A stretch of DNA of 64,000 nt from Pseudocolwellia sp. AS88 (lineage in GTDB: Bacteria > Pseudomonadota > Gammaproteobacteria > Enterobacterales > Alteromonadaceae), in NCBI RefSeq assembly GCF_030551755.1, contig NZ_JAUPEC010000004.1, positions 1 to 64,000 of the forward strand, read 5' to 3'. Positions 47,441 to 57,741 of the stretch are shown piece by piece. Positions within the stretch are counted from its first letter, which is position 1; every line of letters starts with the position of its first letter. Position numbers and translations under genes: made by a program. The notes under the pieces are model-generated. The model was not told the origin of the DNA, searched no databases, and saw only the letters and a list, made by a program, of their open reading frames with translations.

Positions 47441-48448
47441 TTACTCGTAGGTTGGCTCGCGTGAAAGTAAATCAGCTGCGGCTAACTTAGCAGGTTTATC
47501 ACAGTATAATACTTGATAAACTTGTTCAACAATGGGCATTTCAACCTTCATACGTTTAGCTAACATATACACTTCATTGGTGTTTCTATAGCCTTCAACT
47601 ACTTGGCCAATATCTTTCATAGCTTGCTGACTTTCAGCTCCACGCCCAAGCGCTAAACCAAAACGTCTGTTTCTCGATTGATCATCAGTACACGTTAGTA
47701 CTAAATCACCTAAACCGGCCATACCCATAAAAGTTGTAGGCTCTGCACCTAATGCAGCACCTAGTCGAGTCATCTCAACTAAACCACGCGTAATTAATGC
47801 TGTTCTTGCGTTAGCACCAAAGCCAATACCATCAGCAATACCTGCACCGATAGCAATCACATTCTTAACAGCTCCGCCGAGTTGTACACCGATAAAGTCA
47901 TTATTACTGTAAACCCTAAAGGTTTTTCCACAGTGTAATAAACTTGAAATGTCTTTAACAAAGTCATCATCTGTTGATGATACTGAAATAGCGGTAGGTA
48001 AACCCATGGCCATTTCTTTGGCAAATGTCGGTCCTGATAATACCGCTAACGATATATCATCACCTAAAATATCACGTGCTACATCTTGTAATAATCTGCC
48101 CGAATCAGGGTCTAAGCCTTTAGTTGCCCATGCAAGACGAGAGCTAGGCATGATAAAAGGCTTAAGTTGTTGAAGTGTCTCACCAAAAGCATGACTTGGA
48201 ACAACAACAAGAATATTTTCACTTGAACGAATAGCTTTTTCTAAATCAGCTTCTAACGTTAAGGTTTCAGGAAATACACATCCAGGAAGATACTTATTAT
48301 TCTCGCGTGTTTTAGCCATTTCAGTTATGTGTGCGGTGTCACGAGCCCATAAGGTTGTTTGATGACCATTACGAGCAAGAGATATAGCAAGAGCAGTACC
48401 GTAAGATCCTGCTCCTATAACTGAAATACTTTTATTGAGAGCAGACAA
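47441..48448 (-). CDS. gpsA: Glycerol-3-phosphate dehydrogenase [NAD(P)+]
   Basis: Makes sn-glycerol-3-phosphate for phospholipid synthesis. 335 aa. The Rossmann motif [16 protein letters not shown] is at the N-terminus; [13 protein letters not shown] and [17 protein letters not shown] contain the catalytic Lys. It directly abuts secB with no spacer. Confidence 0.96.
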   Translation of the reverse strand: MSALNKSISVIGAGSYGTALAISLARNGHQTTLWARDTAHITEMAKTRENNKYLPGCVFPETLTLEADLEKAIRSSENILVVVPSHAFGETLQQLKPFIMPSSRLAWATKGLDPDSGRLLQDVARDILGDDISLAVLSGPTFAKEMAMGLPTAISVSSTDDDFVKDISSLLHCGKTFRVYSNNDFIGVQLGGAVKNVIAIGAGIADGIGFGANARTALITRGLVEMTRLGAALGAEPTTFMGMAGLGDLVLTCTDDQSRNRRFGLALGRGAESQQAMKDIGQVVEGYRNTNEVYMLAKRMKVEMPIVEQVYQVLYCDKPAKLAAADLLSREPTYE

Positions 48449-48952
48449 CTAGTGAGTCTCTGCACCTGAAGTGTTAGCTTCAGCTTGTTGCGCAGCTTTT
48501 TGTTGAACATAAGAAGCGAATAAAGCTTCAAAGTTAACAGGTGCTAAGTTCAACTGAGGGAAAGAACCTCTGTTTACAAGGTTAGCAACAGTTTCACGTG
48601 CGTATGGGAATAGAGTTGTAGGACAAAAAGCACCAATTGCATGTGCTAATTGAGCTTCAGGTAAGTTACCAATAGTAAAAATACCAGCTTGTTGAACTTC
48701 TGCTAAAAACGCAGTTTTTTCATTAACTGTTGCTGTAACTGTTAAAGATAAAACAACTTCATAAGTATCGTCAGCTAATTTGTCAGAACGAGTATCAATG
48801 TCTAATTTAACTTCAGGTTTCCAATCTTCTTGGAAAATTGCAGGTGAATTAGGTGTTTCAAATGAAACATCTTTTGTATAAACACGTTGAATAGCAAATT
48901 GAGGAGCTGATTCAGCTGTAGCGGCTTCGTTACTTTGAATGTCATCAGACAT
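48449..48952 (-). CDS. secB: Protein-export chaperone SecB
   Basis: Tetrameric chaperone that hands unfolded preproteins to SecA. 167 aa. It has [43 protein letters not shown] and an acidic start. The order rhodanese-grxC-secB-gpsA is the same as E. coli yibN-grxC-secB-gpsA. Confidence 0.97.
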   Translation of the reverse strand: MSDDIQSNEAATAESAPQFAIQRVYTKDVSFETPNSPAIFQEDWKPEVKLDIDTRSDKLADDTYEVVLSLTVTATVNEKTAFLAEVQQAGIFTIGNLPEAQLAHAIGAFCPTTLFPYARETVANLVNRGSFPQLNLAPVNFEALFASYVQQKAAQQAEANTSGAETH

Positions 48953-49025
48953 AATAAATACTTCCTATATTAATGGTGCTTAAATAGCACCTTATTATTC
49001 AATTTAAAACATTACTCATTAATGC

Positions 49026-49280
49026 TTATTTTAATAACTCATCTAACTTTCCACTTGTGTGTAATGCGAATAAATCATCACAACCACCAATATGGTTCTC
49101 ATTAAAAAAGATTTGTGGAACTGTGTAAGCGCCTTTACTGCGCTCAATCATCTTAGTTCTAAGATCGTTGTCGCCATCAATTTTTATTTCATTAAATGCG
49201 ACATTCTTTTCTGTTAGTAAGGCTTTAGCTCTTACACAGAAAGGACACGTTTGTTTTGTATAAATATCAACTGCAGTCAT
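49026..49280 (-). CDS. grxC: Glutaredoxin 3
   Basis: Glutathione-dependent thiol reductase. 84 aa. Dithiol active site CPFC (residues 12-15), cis-Pro in TVPQIF and the GGCDDL glutathione motif. Confidence 0.96.
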   Translation of the reverse strand: MTAVDIYTKQTCPFCVRAKALLTEKNVAFNEIKIDGDNDLRTKMIERSKGAYTVPQIFFNENHIGGCDDLFALHTSGKLDELLK

Positions 49281-49295
49281 GGTAACTCCTATGGA

Positions 49296-49739
49296 TTATT
49301 TTGAAACAGGTAATCCACCGCTGAGCCATGAATTCATTCCACCTTTCAAGATACTTGTTTTGGTGAAACCTGCTTTATAAAGCGAATTTGCAACTTTAGC
49401 GGAAGTTAATCCAGCTGCGCATACTACAATAATGGGTTTATCTTTATAATTTTCAAGGCTAGTAAAATCATTGCTGTTCGCTTTTTCACTACTTAAGTGT
49501 TTTGAATCAAGGATATGACCTGCTTTAAATTCTTTTTCTGCTCTTATATCTACCACCAAACCATCTTCTTTATTCATTAAGAAAGTTAGCTCTTGTGTCG
49601 TAATCTTCTTAATAGGTGATAGTTGAATCTTAATGGTTGTAAAGATAAGTAAAATAACAATTGCAGCCCACGCGGCACTCAATAAAGCGTTATCTGTCGC
49701 AAAAGCGATAAGTTGTTCCATAAAAAGCCATTTATTCAT
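49296..49739 (-). CDS. Membrane-anchored rhodanese-like protein (YibN family)
   Basis: 147 aa: one N-terminal membrane helix (about 17-37) and a cytoplasmic rhodanese domain with VVDIRAEKEFKAGHI and the active-site loop VVCAAGLTSAK, which keeps its Cys. It may carry sulfur for the adjacent glutaredoxin or another thiol pathway. An alternative start six codons in (ATG 49721) is equally possible; neither has a strong ribosome site. Confidence 0.88.
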   Translation of the reverse strand: MNKWLFMEQLIAFATDNALLSAAWAAIVILLIFTTIKIQLSPIKKITTQELTFLMNKEDGLVVDIRAEKEFKAGHILDSKHLSSEKANSNDFTSLENYKDKPIIVVCAAGLTSAKVANSLYKAGFTKTSILKGGMNSWLSGGLPVSK

Positions 49740-49981
49740 TAAATTTGCTGCATAGTATACAGGCTAATAAGTTATTGCCGCAATAAAGAATAATATCCCC
49801 TAACAATAGAAAATTATTAAATAGTTATGAATGTATGTAAGGAACATTTTATAATCATCTACACAAGAAATTATATTTTTCCCTTGATATACTCTTAGTT
49901 ATAAGAAATTCTCAATTTTCGTAGCGTACCATTTATTATTTTGGGCTATTGATATTCAAACTTAGTTCTATAGGAAAATTC

Positions 49982-51541
49982 ATGTCACATAAAAAATCTA
50001 CTGTACTTATTATTTTAGATGGCTGGGGTTATAGCGAAAACCATGATTCCAATGCTATTTACCACGCGAAAACACCTTTTATAGATAACTTAATGGCAAC
50101 ATGTCCGAGTATGTTAATTGAAACTTCGGGTATGGCTGTTGGTTTACCTGATGGTCAAATGGGTAACTCTGAAGTAGGACATGTAAATTTAGGTGCTGGC
50201 CGTATTGTTTATCAAGACTTTACACGTATTACAAAAGCTATTGCTGATAACGAATTTAATTCAAACCCAACGTTATCATCAGCTGTTGATAAAGCTGTAG
50301 CAAATGATAAAGCTGTTCATATTTTTGGTTTATTGTCTGCTGGCGGTGTTCATAGCCATGATGATCATATTATCGCTATGATTGAATTAGCCAAAGAAAA
50401 AGGCGCTAAACAGGTTTATTTACATGCATTTTTAGATGGTAGAGATACTCCTCCACGAAGTGCAGAAGCACCACTTCTTAGAGCCCAACAAAAATTTGAA
50501 GAATTATTCACAGGTTCTGATGCCAAAGGACAAATTGCTTCAGTGATCGGTCGTTACTATGCAATGGATCGAGATTCACGTTGGGATAGAGTAGAAAAAG
50601 CCTATAATTTATTAGTTGACGGTCAAGGCGAGTTTCAATTCAATAATCCAATTGATGCATTAAATGCTGCTTATGCAAGAGATGAAAATGATGAATTTGT
50701 AGATGCTTCTGCAATTTTAGATGCTGATGGCAATACCATTAAAGTAAATGATGGTGATTCACTTATTTTTATGAATTTCAGAGCGGACAGAGCAAGACAG
50801 TTTAGCCGTTGCTTTACTGAAAAAGATTTCTCAGGTTTTGCTAGAAACAGAACACCTGAATTAGCAGACTTTGTAACACTGACTCAATATGCCGAAGATA
50901 TCGAAGCTGCTAATGCATTCCCACCAGAATCATTAAATAATGTAATGGGTGAATGGCTAGAAAAGAATAATAAAACACAATTACGTATTTCAGAAACTGA
51001 GAAATATGCACACGTTACTTTCTTCTTCAGCGGCGGTAAAGAGGATGAATATGTAGGTGAAGAACGTATTTTAGTTCCATCACCTTCTGTAGCAACTTAT
51101 GATTTGCAACCAGAAATGAATTCAAAGCTTTTAACAGATGAATTAGTTGGCGCAATTGAAAGTGGCAAGTACGACTTTATTGTTTGTAACTACCCTAATG
51201 GCGACATGGTAGGCCATACAGGTAAATTTGATGCGGCTGTGAAAGCTTGTGAAGCAGTTGATGGTGCGATTAAACGTGTAGTGGAAGCAGTTCGAGCCAC
51301 AGGTAGTGAATGTTTAATTACAGCCGATCATGGTAATGCTGAACAAATGCTTGACCCTAAAACAGGTCAAGCACATACAGCTCATACATGCGAACCTGTT
51401 CCATTAATTTATGTTGGCCGAGATGCAACTCCAGCTAAAACTGGTGCTTTAAGTGATATATCGCCAACAATTTTGAAATTGATGGGCTTACCTCAACCTG
51501 AAGAAATGACAGGTTCTGTATTAATGAACTTAAAAGATTAA
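49982..51541 (+). CDS. gpmI: 2,3-bisphosphoglycerate-independent phosphoglycerate mutase
   Basis: Interconverts 3- and 2-phosphoglycerate using two Mn ions. About 519 aa from ATG 49982 ([16 protein letters not shown]), which has TAGGAAA upstream; an earlier ATG at 49949 lacks a site. The catalytic Ser is in [15 protein letters not shown]; metal ligands in [21 protein letters not shown] and ADHGNAE. First of gpmI-envC-deacetylase, the same order as in E. coli. Confidence 0.96.
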   Translation: MSHKKSTVLIILDGWGYSENHDSNAIYHAKTPFIDNLMATCPSMLIETSGMAVGLPDGQMGNSEVGHVNLGAGRIVYQDFTRITKAIADNEFNSNPTLSSAVDKAVANDKAVHIFGLLSAGGVHSHDDHIIAMIELAKEKGAKQVYLHAFLDGRDTPPRSAEAPLLRAQQKFEELFTGSDAKGQIASVIGRYYAMDRDSRWDRVEKAYNLLVDGQGEFQFNNPIDALNAAYARDENDEFVDASAILDADGNTIKVNDGDSLIFMNFRADRARQFSRCFTEKDFSGFARNRTPELADFVTLTQYAEDIEAANAFPPESLNNVMGEWLEKNNKTQLRISETEKYAHVTFFFSGGKEDEYVGEERILVPSPSVATYDLQPEMNSKLLTDELVGAIESGKYDFIVCNYPNGDMVGHTGKFDAAVKACEAVDGAIKRVVEAVRATGSECLITADHGNAEQMLDPKTGQAHTAHTCEPVPLIYVGRDATPAKTGALSDISPTILKLMGLPQPEEMTGSVLMNLKD

Positions 51542-51550
51542 ATTTCATTA

Positions 51551-52702
51551 ATGAAATTAAAGTCTCTGCTTAAAAACACGATAAGCTTATACACACTTTT
51601 GTGTGTATTTGCTTTTTCGTGTTTAGCAAAGCCGTTTGTTGATAATCAAAGTCAAACAACAGATAAACTCAAAAGTGTGAAATCTGAAATTTCTGATGCA
51701 AAATCACAGCTCAAGAATGTTAATAAAAAAAGAGCCGCACTAGAAAACCAACTTAAAGAAAATGATATTGCAATTTCTTCTATCACAAGAGAAATACAGC
51801 AAAACAATAAGAATAAAAAAGAAACACAAAATAAAATACAAGAGCTTGAGCAAGAGAAAATAGTTCTAATTACAAGTAAACAACGCCAAGAGAAATTACT
51901 TGCGAAACAACTAAGAGCAGCTTATTCAGCTGGCCACCACGATTATATAAAATTACTACTCAATCAGAAAAATCCAACAACTATTCAACGAACAATAACA
52001 AATTACCAGTATGTTAATAATGCTCGTATTGCAGAGATAGAAAATTTTAAACAAACCATTAATGAACTTGTTGTTTTAGAAGATAGCCATAAAACTCAAT
52101 CCATTGCGTTAGATAAAATCACAGCAGATCTTATCGCAAATAAGAAATCATTAGAGAAAAATAAAAGCGAAAGAACAGCAACGCTGGCACTAATCAAAAA
52201 AGAACAGCTAAGCACCGAGCAACAACTTAATAAACTAGTTGCCGAAGAAAAAAGCTTAAAAGATACCCTTAAAAAAATTCAAACATTAGCTAAGTCGAGT
52301 AAAGAACTAAATGGGTTAGCTAAATTAAAAAGGAAGTTAAAATGGCCAGTTTCAGGTAAAATAGTGCATAGCTTTGGTACCCAGAAACATGGTTATATTA
52401 AATGGAAAGGTGTTTTAAAAAGAGCAAATGCAGGCCAGCAAGTTAAATCAATTGCTAATGGTAATGTGTTATTCTCTGATTGGCTAAAAGGCTATGGTCT
52501 AGTCACCATTATTGATCACGGAAAGGGATATATGAGTTTATACGGACATAATCAAACGTTGCTAAAAAAAGTTGGTGATTACGTTGAACAAGGTGAACCG
52601 ATTTCATTAGTCGGCCAAAGTGGAGGACAATCACAACCAGCCCTTTATTTTGAAATACGTCATTCAGGACAAGCCCAAAACCCTAAATTATGGTGTAGGT
52701 AG
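51551..52702 (+). CDS. envC: Murein hydrolase activator EnvC
   Basis: Periplasmic activator of the amidases AmiA and AmiB at the septum. 383 aa: signal peptide (1-27), a long coiled-coil (about 32-245), then a LytM/M23 domain (about 265-383). The metal ligands are lost: HxxxD reads KWKGVLK and HxH reads LYFEIR, as in E. coli EnvC, so it is an activator without peptidase activity. It starts 9 nt after gpmI. Confidence 0.94.
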   Translation: MKLKSLLKNTISLYTLLCVFAFSCLAKPFVDNQSQTTDKLKSVKSEISDAKSQLKNVNKKRAALENQLKENDIAISSITREIQQNNKNKKETQNKIQELEQEKIVLITSKQRQEKLLAKQLRAAYSAGHHDYIKLLLNQKNPTTIQRTITNYQYVNNARIAEIENFKQTINELVVLEDSHKTQSIALDKITADLIANKKSLEKNKSERTATLALIKKEQLSTEQQLNKLVAEEKSLKDTLKKIQTLAKSSKELNGLAKLKRKLKWPVSGKIVHSFGTQKHGYIKWKGVLKRANAGQQVKSIANGNVLFSDWLKGYGLVTIIDHGKGYMSLYGHNQTLLKKVGDYVEQGEPISLVGQSGGQSQPALYFEIRHSGQAQNPKLWCR

Positions 52703-52755
52703 TCTTTTGTACTCTATTACCTCCTTCCTTTTCAATTCGATCTAAGCAACATTCA

Positions 52756-53547
52756 ATGCTATCCTTTACGTTCATCAACTTAACCTTTGTTACTAATACA
52801 TTGCGCATACTTCTTGTTTTATTATTAAGCTTTACCTCTTGTTATTCTGTCGCCGAAAAAATGAAAATCGCTATTATTATCGATGACATAGGATATAGAA
52901 AAACAGATAGTAATATATTAGAACTCCCAGCTAATGTTACTTTTTCTGTATTGCCGCATACACCTTATGGTAAATCTCTCGCACTCGAAGGTTTTAACAA
53001 GCATCACGAAATCATGTTACATATTCCTATGGAAGCTGAAAATGGTAAATTTTTAGGTCCTGGTGGTTTAACACATGATATGAATGAAAAGGTTATCCGT
53101 AAAAAGCTTAAAGAAGCATTTAAAGAGATCCCTTTTGCAATGGGGATTAATAATCATATGGGAAGTTTGTTAACAACATTACCTCAATCAATGCTCTGGG
53201 TAATGCAATTTATTAAAGAAAAAGAACTTGTATTTGTAGATAGTATTACGTCTTCAAAAAGCCAGGCCGGCGCTATGGCAAAAAAATTAGGTGTACCTAC
53301 TTTAGATCGTAATATATTTCTAGATAATCACCTTGAACACGAATACATTTCCCATCAATTTACTTTACTTATTGAACGAGCAAAAGAACACAAAATGGCA
53401 CTTGCCATTGCCCATCCTCATCCTGAAACGGTACGTTCTTTACTTAAGCTTATCCCCTTGCTCGCTCAGAAAAATATTGAATTAGTTCCAATTTCACAAT
53501 TATTTGAAGACCAACAGGTTTTAACAGAAACCTCTTATTCTGAATAG
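52756..53547 (+). CDS. Divergent polysaccharide deacetylase (YibQ family)
   Basis: 263 aa with an N-terminal signal or anchor (about 14-34). The deacetylase-like core begins IAIIIDDIGYRKTDSNIL; catalytic Asp pair in IIDD, GINNHMGS with the metal His, and AIAHPHPETV. The third gene of gpmI-envC-yibQ. Probably acts on a periplasmic glycan; the substrate is unknown. The start has no clear ribosome site. Confidence 0.88.
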   Translation: MLSFTFINLTFVTNTLRILLVLLLSFTSCYSVAEKMKIAIIIDDIGYRKTDSNILELPANVTFSVLPHTPYGKSLALEGFNKHHEIMLHIPMEAENGKFLGPGGLTHDMNEKVIRKKLKEAFKEIPFAMGINNHMGSLLTTLPQSMLWVMQFIKEKELVFVDSITSSKSQAGAMAKKLGVPTLDRNIFLDNHLEHEYISHQFTLLIERAKEHKMALAIAHPHPETVRSLLKLIPLLAQKNIELVPISQLFEDQQVLTETSYSE

Positions 53548-53577
53548 AATCATATCAATAACCTGAACATTCACGGA

Positions 53578-54342
53578 TTAAATCTTAATATTCTTTTCTT
53601 CTAGAAGTTCGTGTAAGTACTTAACAGGTATAGCATAAGTAATACCACTTGGTTTACTAATAACAGCTTCTTTGCTTTCTTGTATAAAGACTTTATTAAT
53701 GATCCCTATCACCTTACCTGTTTCAGCATCGTACATAGCACTACCACTATTACCTGGATATGCGGTGGCATCTAATTGATACACCATAAAAGGGTCTCTC
53801 AATTTTTTCAGCATTTTAATGCTCAACTGCCTAACATCGCTAACAGGTGTTATTGTAGGCGTTATTGCTGCAATAATACCTCTATGAGTTACTGGGTATA
53901 ACCCAAGAACTGAGCCAATAGGAAAACCGGTAAAAGCAATTGAAGTTCCTTCTCTTATATAAGCCGAAGATGCCAAAGTTAACGGAGGCAGTTTAGCTCC
54001 TTTAATTTCTAATACCGCTAAATCATACCTTTCAGAACTTGCTATTAATGATGCTTTACGGACTTTAGCTGTTTTACCTGAACCTACAAATACTGCCATT
54101 TCTTGTAGTAGTTTTGCATCGAGTTCTTTAGGAACAACATGATGGTTAGTAATGACATAACGGCCATTACCTATCACAAAGCCACTTCCACTTAAAATAT
54201 TTTTAGGTCGGCCAGTTGGCGTATATATACCTACACCGACAATTGAAGGTTTTACTTTTTCTAAAGTATCAGCTAATTCTGCCGACACAGATAAAGTAAA
54301 AAATAGAGATATAAGACAAAGATATTTATAAAAATTATTCAT
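53578..54342 (-). CDS. Trypsin-like serine protease (S1C type), secreted
   Basis: About 254 aa from ATG 54342 (MNNFYKYLCLIS), which has AAGGGAG 7 nt upstream. Signal peptide 1-22 (ending VSA), then the catalytic triad His in ITNHHVV, Asp in YDLAVLEI, and Ser in GNSGSAMY. No PDZ domain, unlike DegP/DegS. It lies next to the exosortase-linked genes but is transcribed away from them; a link is inference. Confidence 0.87.
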   Translation of the reverse strand: MNNFYKYLCLISLFFTLSVSAELADTLEKVKPSIVGVGIYTPTGRPKNILSGSGFVIGNGRYVITNHHVVPKELDAKLLQEMAVFVGSGKTAKVRKASLIASSERYDLAVLEIKGAKLPPLTLASSAYIREGTSIAFTGFPIGSVLGLYPVTHRGIIAAITPTITPVSDVRQLSIKMLKKLRDPFMVYQLDATAYPGNSGSAMYDAETGKVIGIINKVFIQESKEAVISKPSGITYAIPVKYLHELLEEKNIKI

Positions 54343-54375
54343 TTGGGACTCCCTTAATGAATAATATGTTACCAA

Positions 54376-54600
54376 GAAAACACAACTTTAAGTGAATAAT
54401 AATCACTAAACTTATTATTTGAGCCATACTAAAAGAAAAAGAAAGGTTTTTACGGCTTAAGTAAGAGAGAACACTCTTTCTGAGAATCTTACTCTCATGT
54501 AAAAACAATACTTTAGATGCAAAAAATTAACATTAAGCATTAGATAACTGTTATATTTATTTACAATTATTTTTTGCCTATAAGAAGAGTAATATAAGTT
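54376..54600. promoter_or_regulatory. Control region between the protease and the acyltransferase
   Basis: 225 bp upstream of two divergent units. It holds an interrupted inverted repeat AGTAAGA (54460-54466) and TCTTACT (54487-54493). No sigma-54 promoter of the GG-N10-GC type was visible. Confidence 0.4.
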
Positions 54601-55371
54601 ATGAGTTCATACTCCATCGCAGAGAATTTTAATAAATACTTTAAAATTAAATTTGCCAGCAGTAAAACACTTAGGCAAGAAGCCTTCAAAATTCGTTATG
54701 GTGTGTATAGTCGTGAATTAGGCTGGGAGCCTGAGAATGAACTAGAAATGGAAACAGACGAATATGATGATCATTCATATCACTGTTTGTTAGAGCATAG
54801 GCGTACAGAAGTTTTTGCTGGCTGTATCAGACTTATAATACCTCCAGTACAAAATCCTACACTACAACTCCCTTTTGAAGCTAACTGTTTAGACAGTGCT
54901 CGTAAAGAGGTATTAGATCCTTCAAGCTTAGAGCGAGGCAGCTTTTCTGAGATATCTCGACTTGCTGTGTTAGATTCTTTCAGGCGCCGTAATAAAGAAA
55001 AAAGTGTTCCTTTTGTTATTTCAGAAGCAAATCCAGAAACTATGTATAGCGAAGAAGAGCGCCGTAACTTTCCTAATATTGCAATAGGTTTATATTTAGG
55101 CGGACTAGCATTAGCCAATCTATGTAACCATAAAGGCATGTTTGTAATGATGGAGCCTAGATTAAATAAAAGGTTGCAACGCTTTGGCTTACCTTTTGAG
55201 CAAGTTGGTGATGTAGTTGATTATCATGGTATGCGTGCCATGTTCTATTTAGATAAAAACAAATTTAATTCAGAGCTATCTGATGAACTACTCGCTCTTT
55301 ATAAGATAATTTATAAAGATCTTACTGAGCAGATTAGTCTTGTCCCGTTTACAGATAATACGGATAAATAA
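54601..55371 (+). CDS. PEP-CTERM/exosortase system-associated acyltransferase (AHL-synthase-like GNAT)
   Basis: 256 aa. The N-terminal EAFKIRYGVYSRELGWEPENE resembles acyl-homoserine-lactone synthases (R..Y..V..ELGW), followed by an acidic stretch with ETDEYDDHSYHCLL and the GNAT-like EISRLAVLDSFRRR. This is the family annotated as exosortase-associated acyltransferase; related enzymes make N-acyl amino acids. The product is unknown. It is 12 nt upstream of the ThiF-nitroreductase gene, so they form an operon. Confidence 0.88.
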   Translation: MSSYSIAENFNKYFKIKFASSKTLRQEAFKIRYGVYSRELGWEPENELEMETDEYDDHSYHCLLEHRRTEVFAGCIRLIIPPVQNPTLQLPFEANCLDSARKEVLDPSSLERGSFSEISRLAVLDSFRRRNKEKSVPFVISEANPETMYSEEERRNFPNIAIGLYLGGLALANLCNHKGMFVMMEPRLNKRLQRFGLPFEQVGDVVDYHGMRAMFYLDKNKFNSELSDELLALYKIIYKDLTEQISLVPFTDNTDK

Positions 55372-55383
55372 GAGGACAAAAAT

Positions 55384-57339
55384 ATGAGCCATTCATTTAA
55401 TTACGAGCTTGCTTTCTCTCGTAATATTGGTTGGGTGACAGAAGAAGAGCAAGCAATTCTAAAAACCAAGCGAGTTGCTATAGCTGGTATGGGAGGTGTT
55501 GGTGGTTCTCATGTCTTAACACTGGTAAGGCTTGGTATTACTAAATTTCATCTTTCAGACTTTGACGAATTCGCTTGTGAAAACACCAATAGGCAAGCTG
55601 GCGCTAATGTTGATACCTACGACCAAAAGAAGCTTGATACTATGGTAGCTATGGCGAAAGCTATAAACCCAGAAATAGAGATCAAACTTTGGCCTGAGGG
55701 TATTAATCCAGAAAACACAGACGAATTTCTTGAAGGTGTTGACTGCTACGTCGACTCTCTCGACTTTTTTGCTCTTGAAGCAAGAAAGTTGATTTTCAAA
55801 TTATGTGCTGATAAAGGCATTCCTGCAACAACTGCAGCTCCCATCGGAATGGGAACAGCTTATTTGAACTTTCTTCCTGGCAAAATGACTTTTGAAGAAT
55901 ACTTTCAACTCAATGGCTACACCGAAAATGAGCAATATCTACGATTTTTCCTTGGCTTAACACCTGCAGCATTACAGCAAGCTTATTTAGTTGACCCTAG
56001 CCGCTTAGACCTAGCTAACAAAAAAGGGCCTTCAACTATTGTAGGCTGCCAACTCGCTGCTGGAGTAACAGCTGCACAAGTAGCTAAAATATTCCTAAAT
56101 CGAGGAGATGTATTAAATGTGCCACACGGATTACATTTTGATGCATATACCAACCAATATAAAAAGACATGGCGTCCTGGTGGCAATAGTAACCCCATAC
56201 AGAAACTCGCTTTTAAGATAGGCAAGAAACGTTTGCTTGATACACCAGTTGTTGCTCCTGAACCGTCAATGGACGAAAATTTAACGAATGCAGAAAAAGT
56301 ACTTAACATAGCAAGATGGGCACCTAGTGGTGACAATGAGCAATGTTGGCGCTTTAAACTAATAGATGACATGTCTTTTGTTATACATGGTACAGATACT
56401 AGAGAGACTGTTGTATATGATGCAGATGGGCATTCTAGTCATTTAGCTCATGGTATCTTACTTGAAACTATTGAAATTGCTGCTAGCCAATTAGGTTTTA
56501 TAGTAAACATTGAATCTGATTATTCAGATGAAACTTCATTAAAATTCAAAGTATCTTTAACACCAGATAACACCATTCAAGCTGACGAATTAGCACCATA
56601 TATTAAAGTCCGTTCTGTTCAACGGCGCGCCATGGGAACACAAGCCTTATCAAACTCAGAAAAAGCGCAGCTGGAAGGCACTTTACCTGATAGTTATGCT
56701 ATTCAGTGGTTTGAAACTAAAAATGATAAAATGGCTATCGCGAAACTTAATTTCCGCAACGCCAAAACTCGATTAACTATGTATGAAGGCTATCTAGTTC
56801 ATAAAGAAATAATCGATTGGAATCAACGTTACAGTGAAACGAAAATTCCAGAGCAAGCATTAGGTGTTGATTGGCTAACTGCAAGGATGATGCAATCGTT
56901 ATTCAAAAGCTGGGACCGAGTTAAATTCGCCAATACTTTTTTAGCTGGAACTGTTTTACCAAGAATACAATTAGACTTTATTCCTAGCCTTAAAAGTTCT
57001 GCACATTTTGCCATCACTGCTGAGAGCCAACCTAAAACACCTGAAGAGTTTGTTGCTGCAGGAAGAGCTATTCAACGTTTCTGGTTAATGTCTGCTAAGT
57101 TAAATTTAGGTTTTCAACCAGAGCAAACACCGGTGATCTTTTCTCGCTATATTGATAACAACCTTCAGTTTACAAAAGATAGTAAAGTGAATGCCAATGC
57201 CGCTAAAGGTAAGGCACTATTTGAATCAATCATGGGACAACCTGATAAGGTTGTATTTCTTGGTCGATTAGGGCGTTCAAAAGCGCCTTTGTCACGCTCA
57301 ATTCGTAGACCATTGAAAGAGTTATTAATCAACGATTAA
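55384..57339 (+). CDS. ThiF/E1-like adenylyltransferase fused to a nitroreductase-like domain
   Basis: 651 aa. Residues 1 to about 270 are an E1/ThiF domain: nucleotide loop GMGGVG (35-40), LSDFDEFACENTNRQ (57-71) with the conserved Asp and the Asn-Arg of the adenylation site, and VDSLDFFALEARKLIF. No obvious E1 catalytic Cys. Residues about 298-630 are nitroreductase-like, beginning NLTNAEKVLNIARWAPSGDNEQCW, the FMN-loop pattern. It could adenylate a carboxylate and reduce the product. Co-transcribed with the acyltransferase; the pathway is unknown. Confidence 0.88.
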   Translation: MSHSFNYELAFSRNIGWVTEEEQAILKTKRVAIAGMGGVGGSHVLTLVRLGITKFHLSDFDEFACENTNRQAGANVDTYDQKKLDTMVAMAKAINPEIEIKLWPEGINPENTDEFLEGVDCYVDSLDFFALEARKLIFKLCADKGIPATTAAPIGMGTAYLNFLPGKMTFEEYFQLNGYTENEQYLRFFLGLTPAALQQAYLVDPSRLDLANKKGPSTIVGCQLAAGVTAAQVAKIFLNRGDVLNVPHGLHFDAYTNQYKKTWRPGGNSNPIQKLAFKIGKKRLLDTPVVAPEPSMDENLTNAEKVLNIARWAPSGDNEQCWRFKLIDDMSFVIHGTDTRETVVYDADGHSSHLAHGILLETIEIAASQLGFIVNIESDYSDETSLKFKVSLTPDNTIQADELAPYIKVRSVQRRAMGTQALSNSEKAQLEGTLPDSYAIQWFETKNDKMAIAKLNFRNAKTRLTMYEGYLVHKEIIDWNQRYSETKIPEQALGVDWLTARMMQSLFKSWDRVKFANTFLAGTVLPRIQLDFIPSLKSSAHFAITAESQPKTPEEFVAAGRAIQRFWLMSAKLNLGFQPEQTPVIFSRYIDNNLQFTKDSKVNANAAKGKALFESIMGQPDKVVFLGRLGRSKAPLSRSIRRPLKELLIND

Positions 57340-57741
57340 CGTACTTAATTATCTATAAACAAAAAAACCAGCAATGATATTGCTGGTTTTTTTATTTAAA
57401 GAAGATACTTTATTCTAACCTTCAATATCCTTTTATTTAACCTCAACTCGGGATAATGAATGCCACTACATTCAATAAAAAGAATTATTTATTAATAGAT
57501 TAAAGAGCCACCAGAGTATTTTATATCTACTATCATGACTCGATATTGATAGTTTTATGTCTAGCAAAGCGGATTTATGTACTCAATAGCTGGTTATTGG
57601 GTGTAAAAATACGTTTTTTTTATTCTAGATAAAACCAAGTACCTGCATCAATGCTGGCAACGAAAATAGGCGCCTAAATAACATTACTGAGTAAAATAGC
57701 TTAAATCGAACTGAGATTATTTATCAATTGAAATTAAAATA
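57340..57741. other. 402-bp spacer between the two convergent exosortase-linked units
   Basis: Holds a strong terminator at its left end and an AT-rich inverted repeat (CAATTGAA 57725-57732, TTCAATTG 57746-57753) over the stop of the TPR gene at its right end. I see no gene, promoter or RNA in the remaining 330 bp. Confidence 0.6.
57361..57393. terminator. Terminator after the ThiF-nitroreductase gene
   Basis: 13-bp stem AAAAAAACCAGCA/TGCTGGTTTTTTT with a 7-nt loop and T-run on the plus strand. Confidence 0.92.

Noticed and set aside
54376..54600. Sigma-54 promoter for the exosortase-linked operon
   Set aside because: Searched because PEP-CTERM loci often use RpoN, but no GG-N10-GC element was found on the plus strand.
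55983..56372. 129-codon frame antisense to the ThiF domain
   Set aside because: A shadow of the real frame with no independent support.
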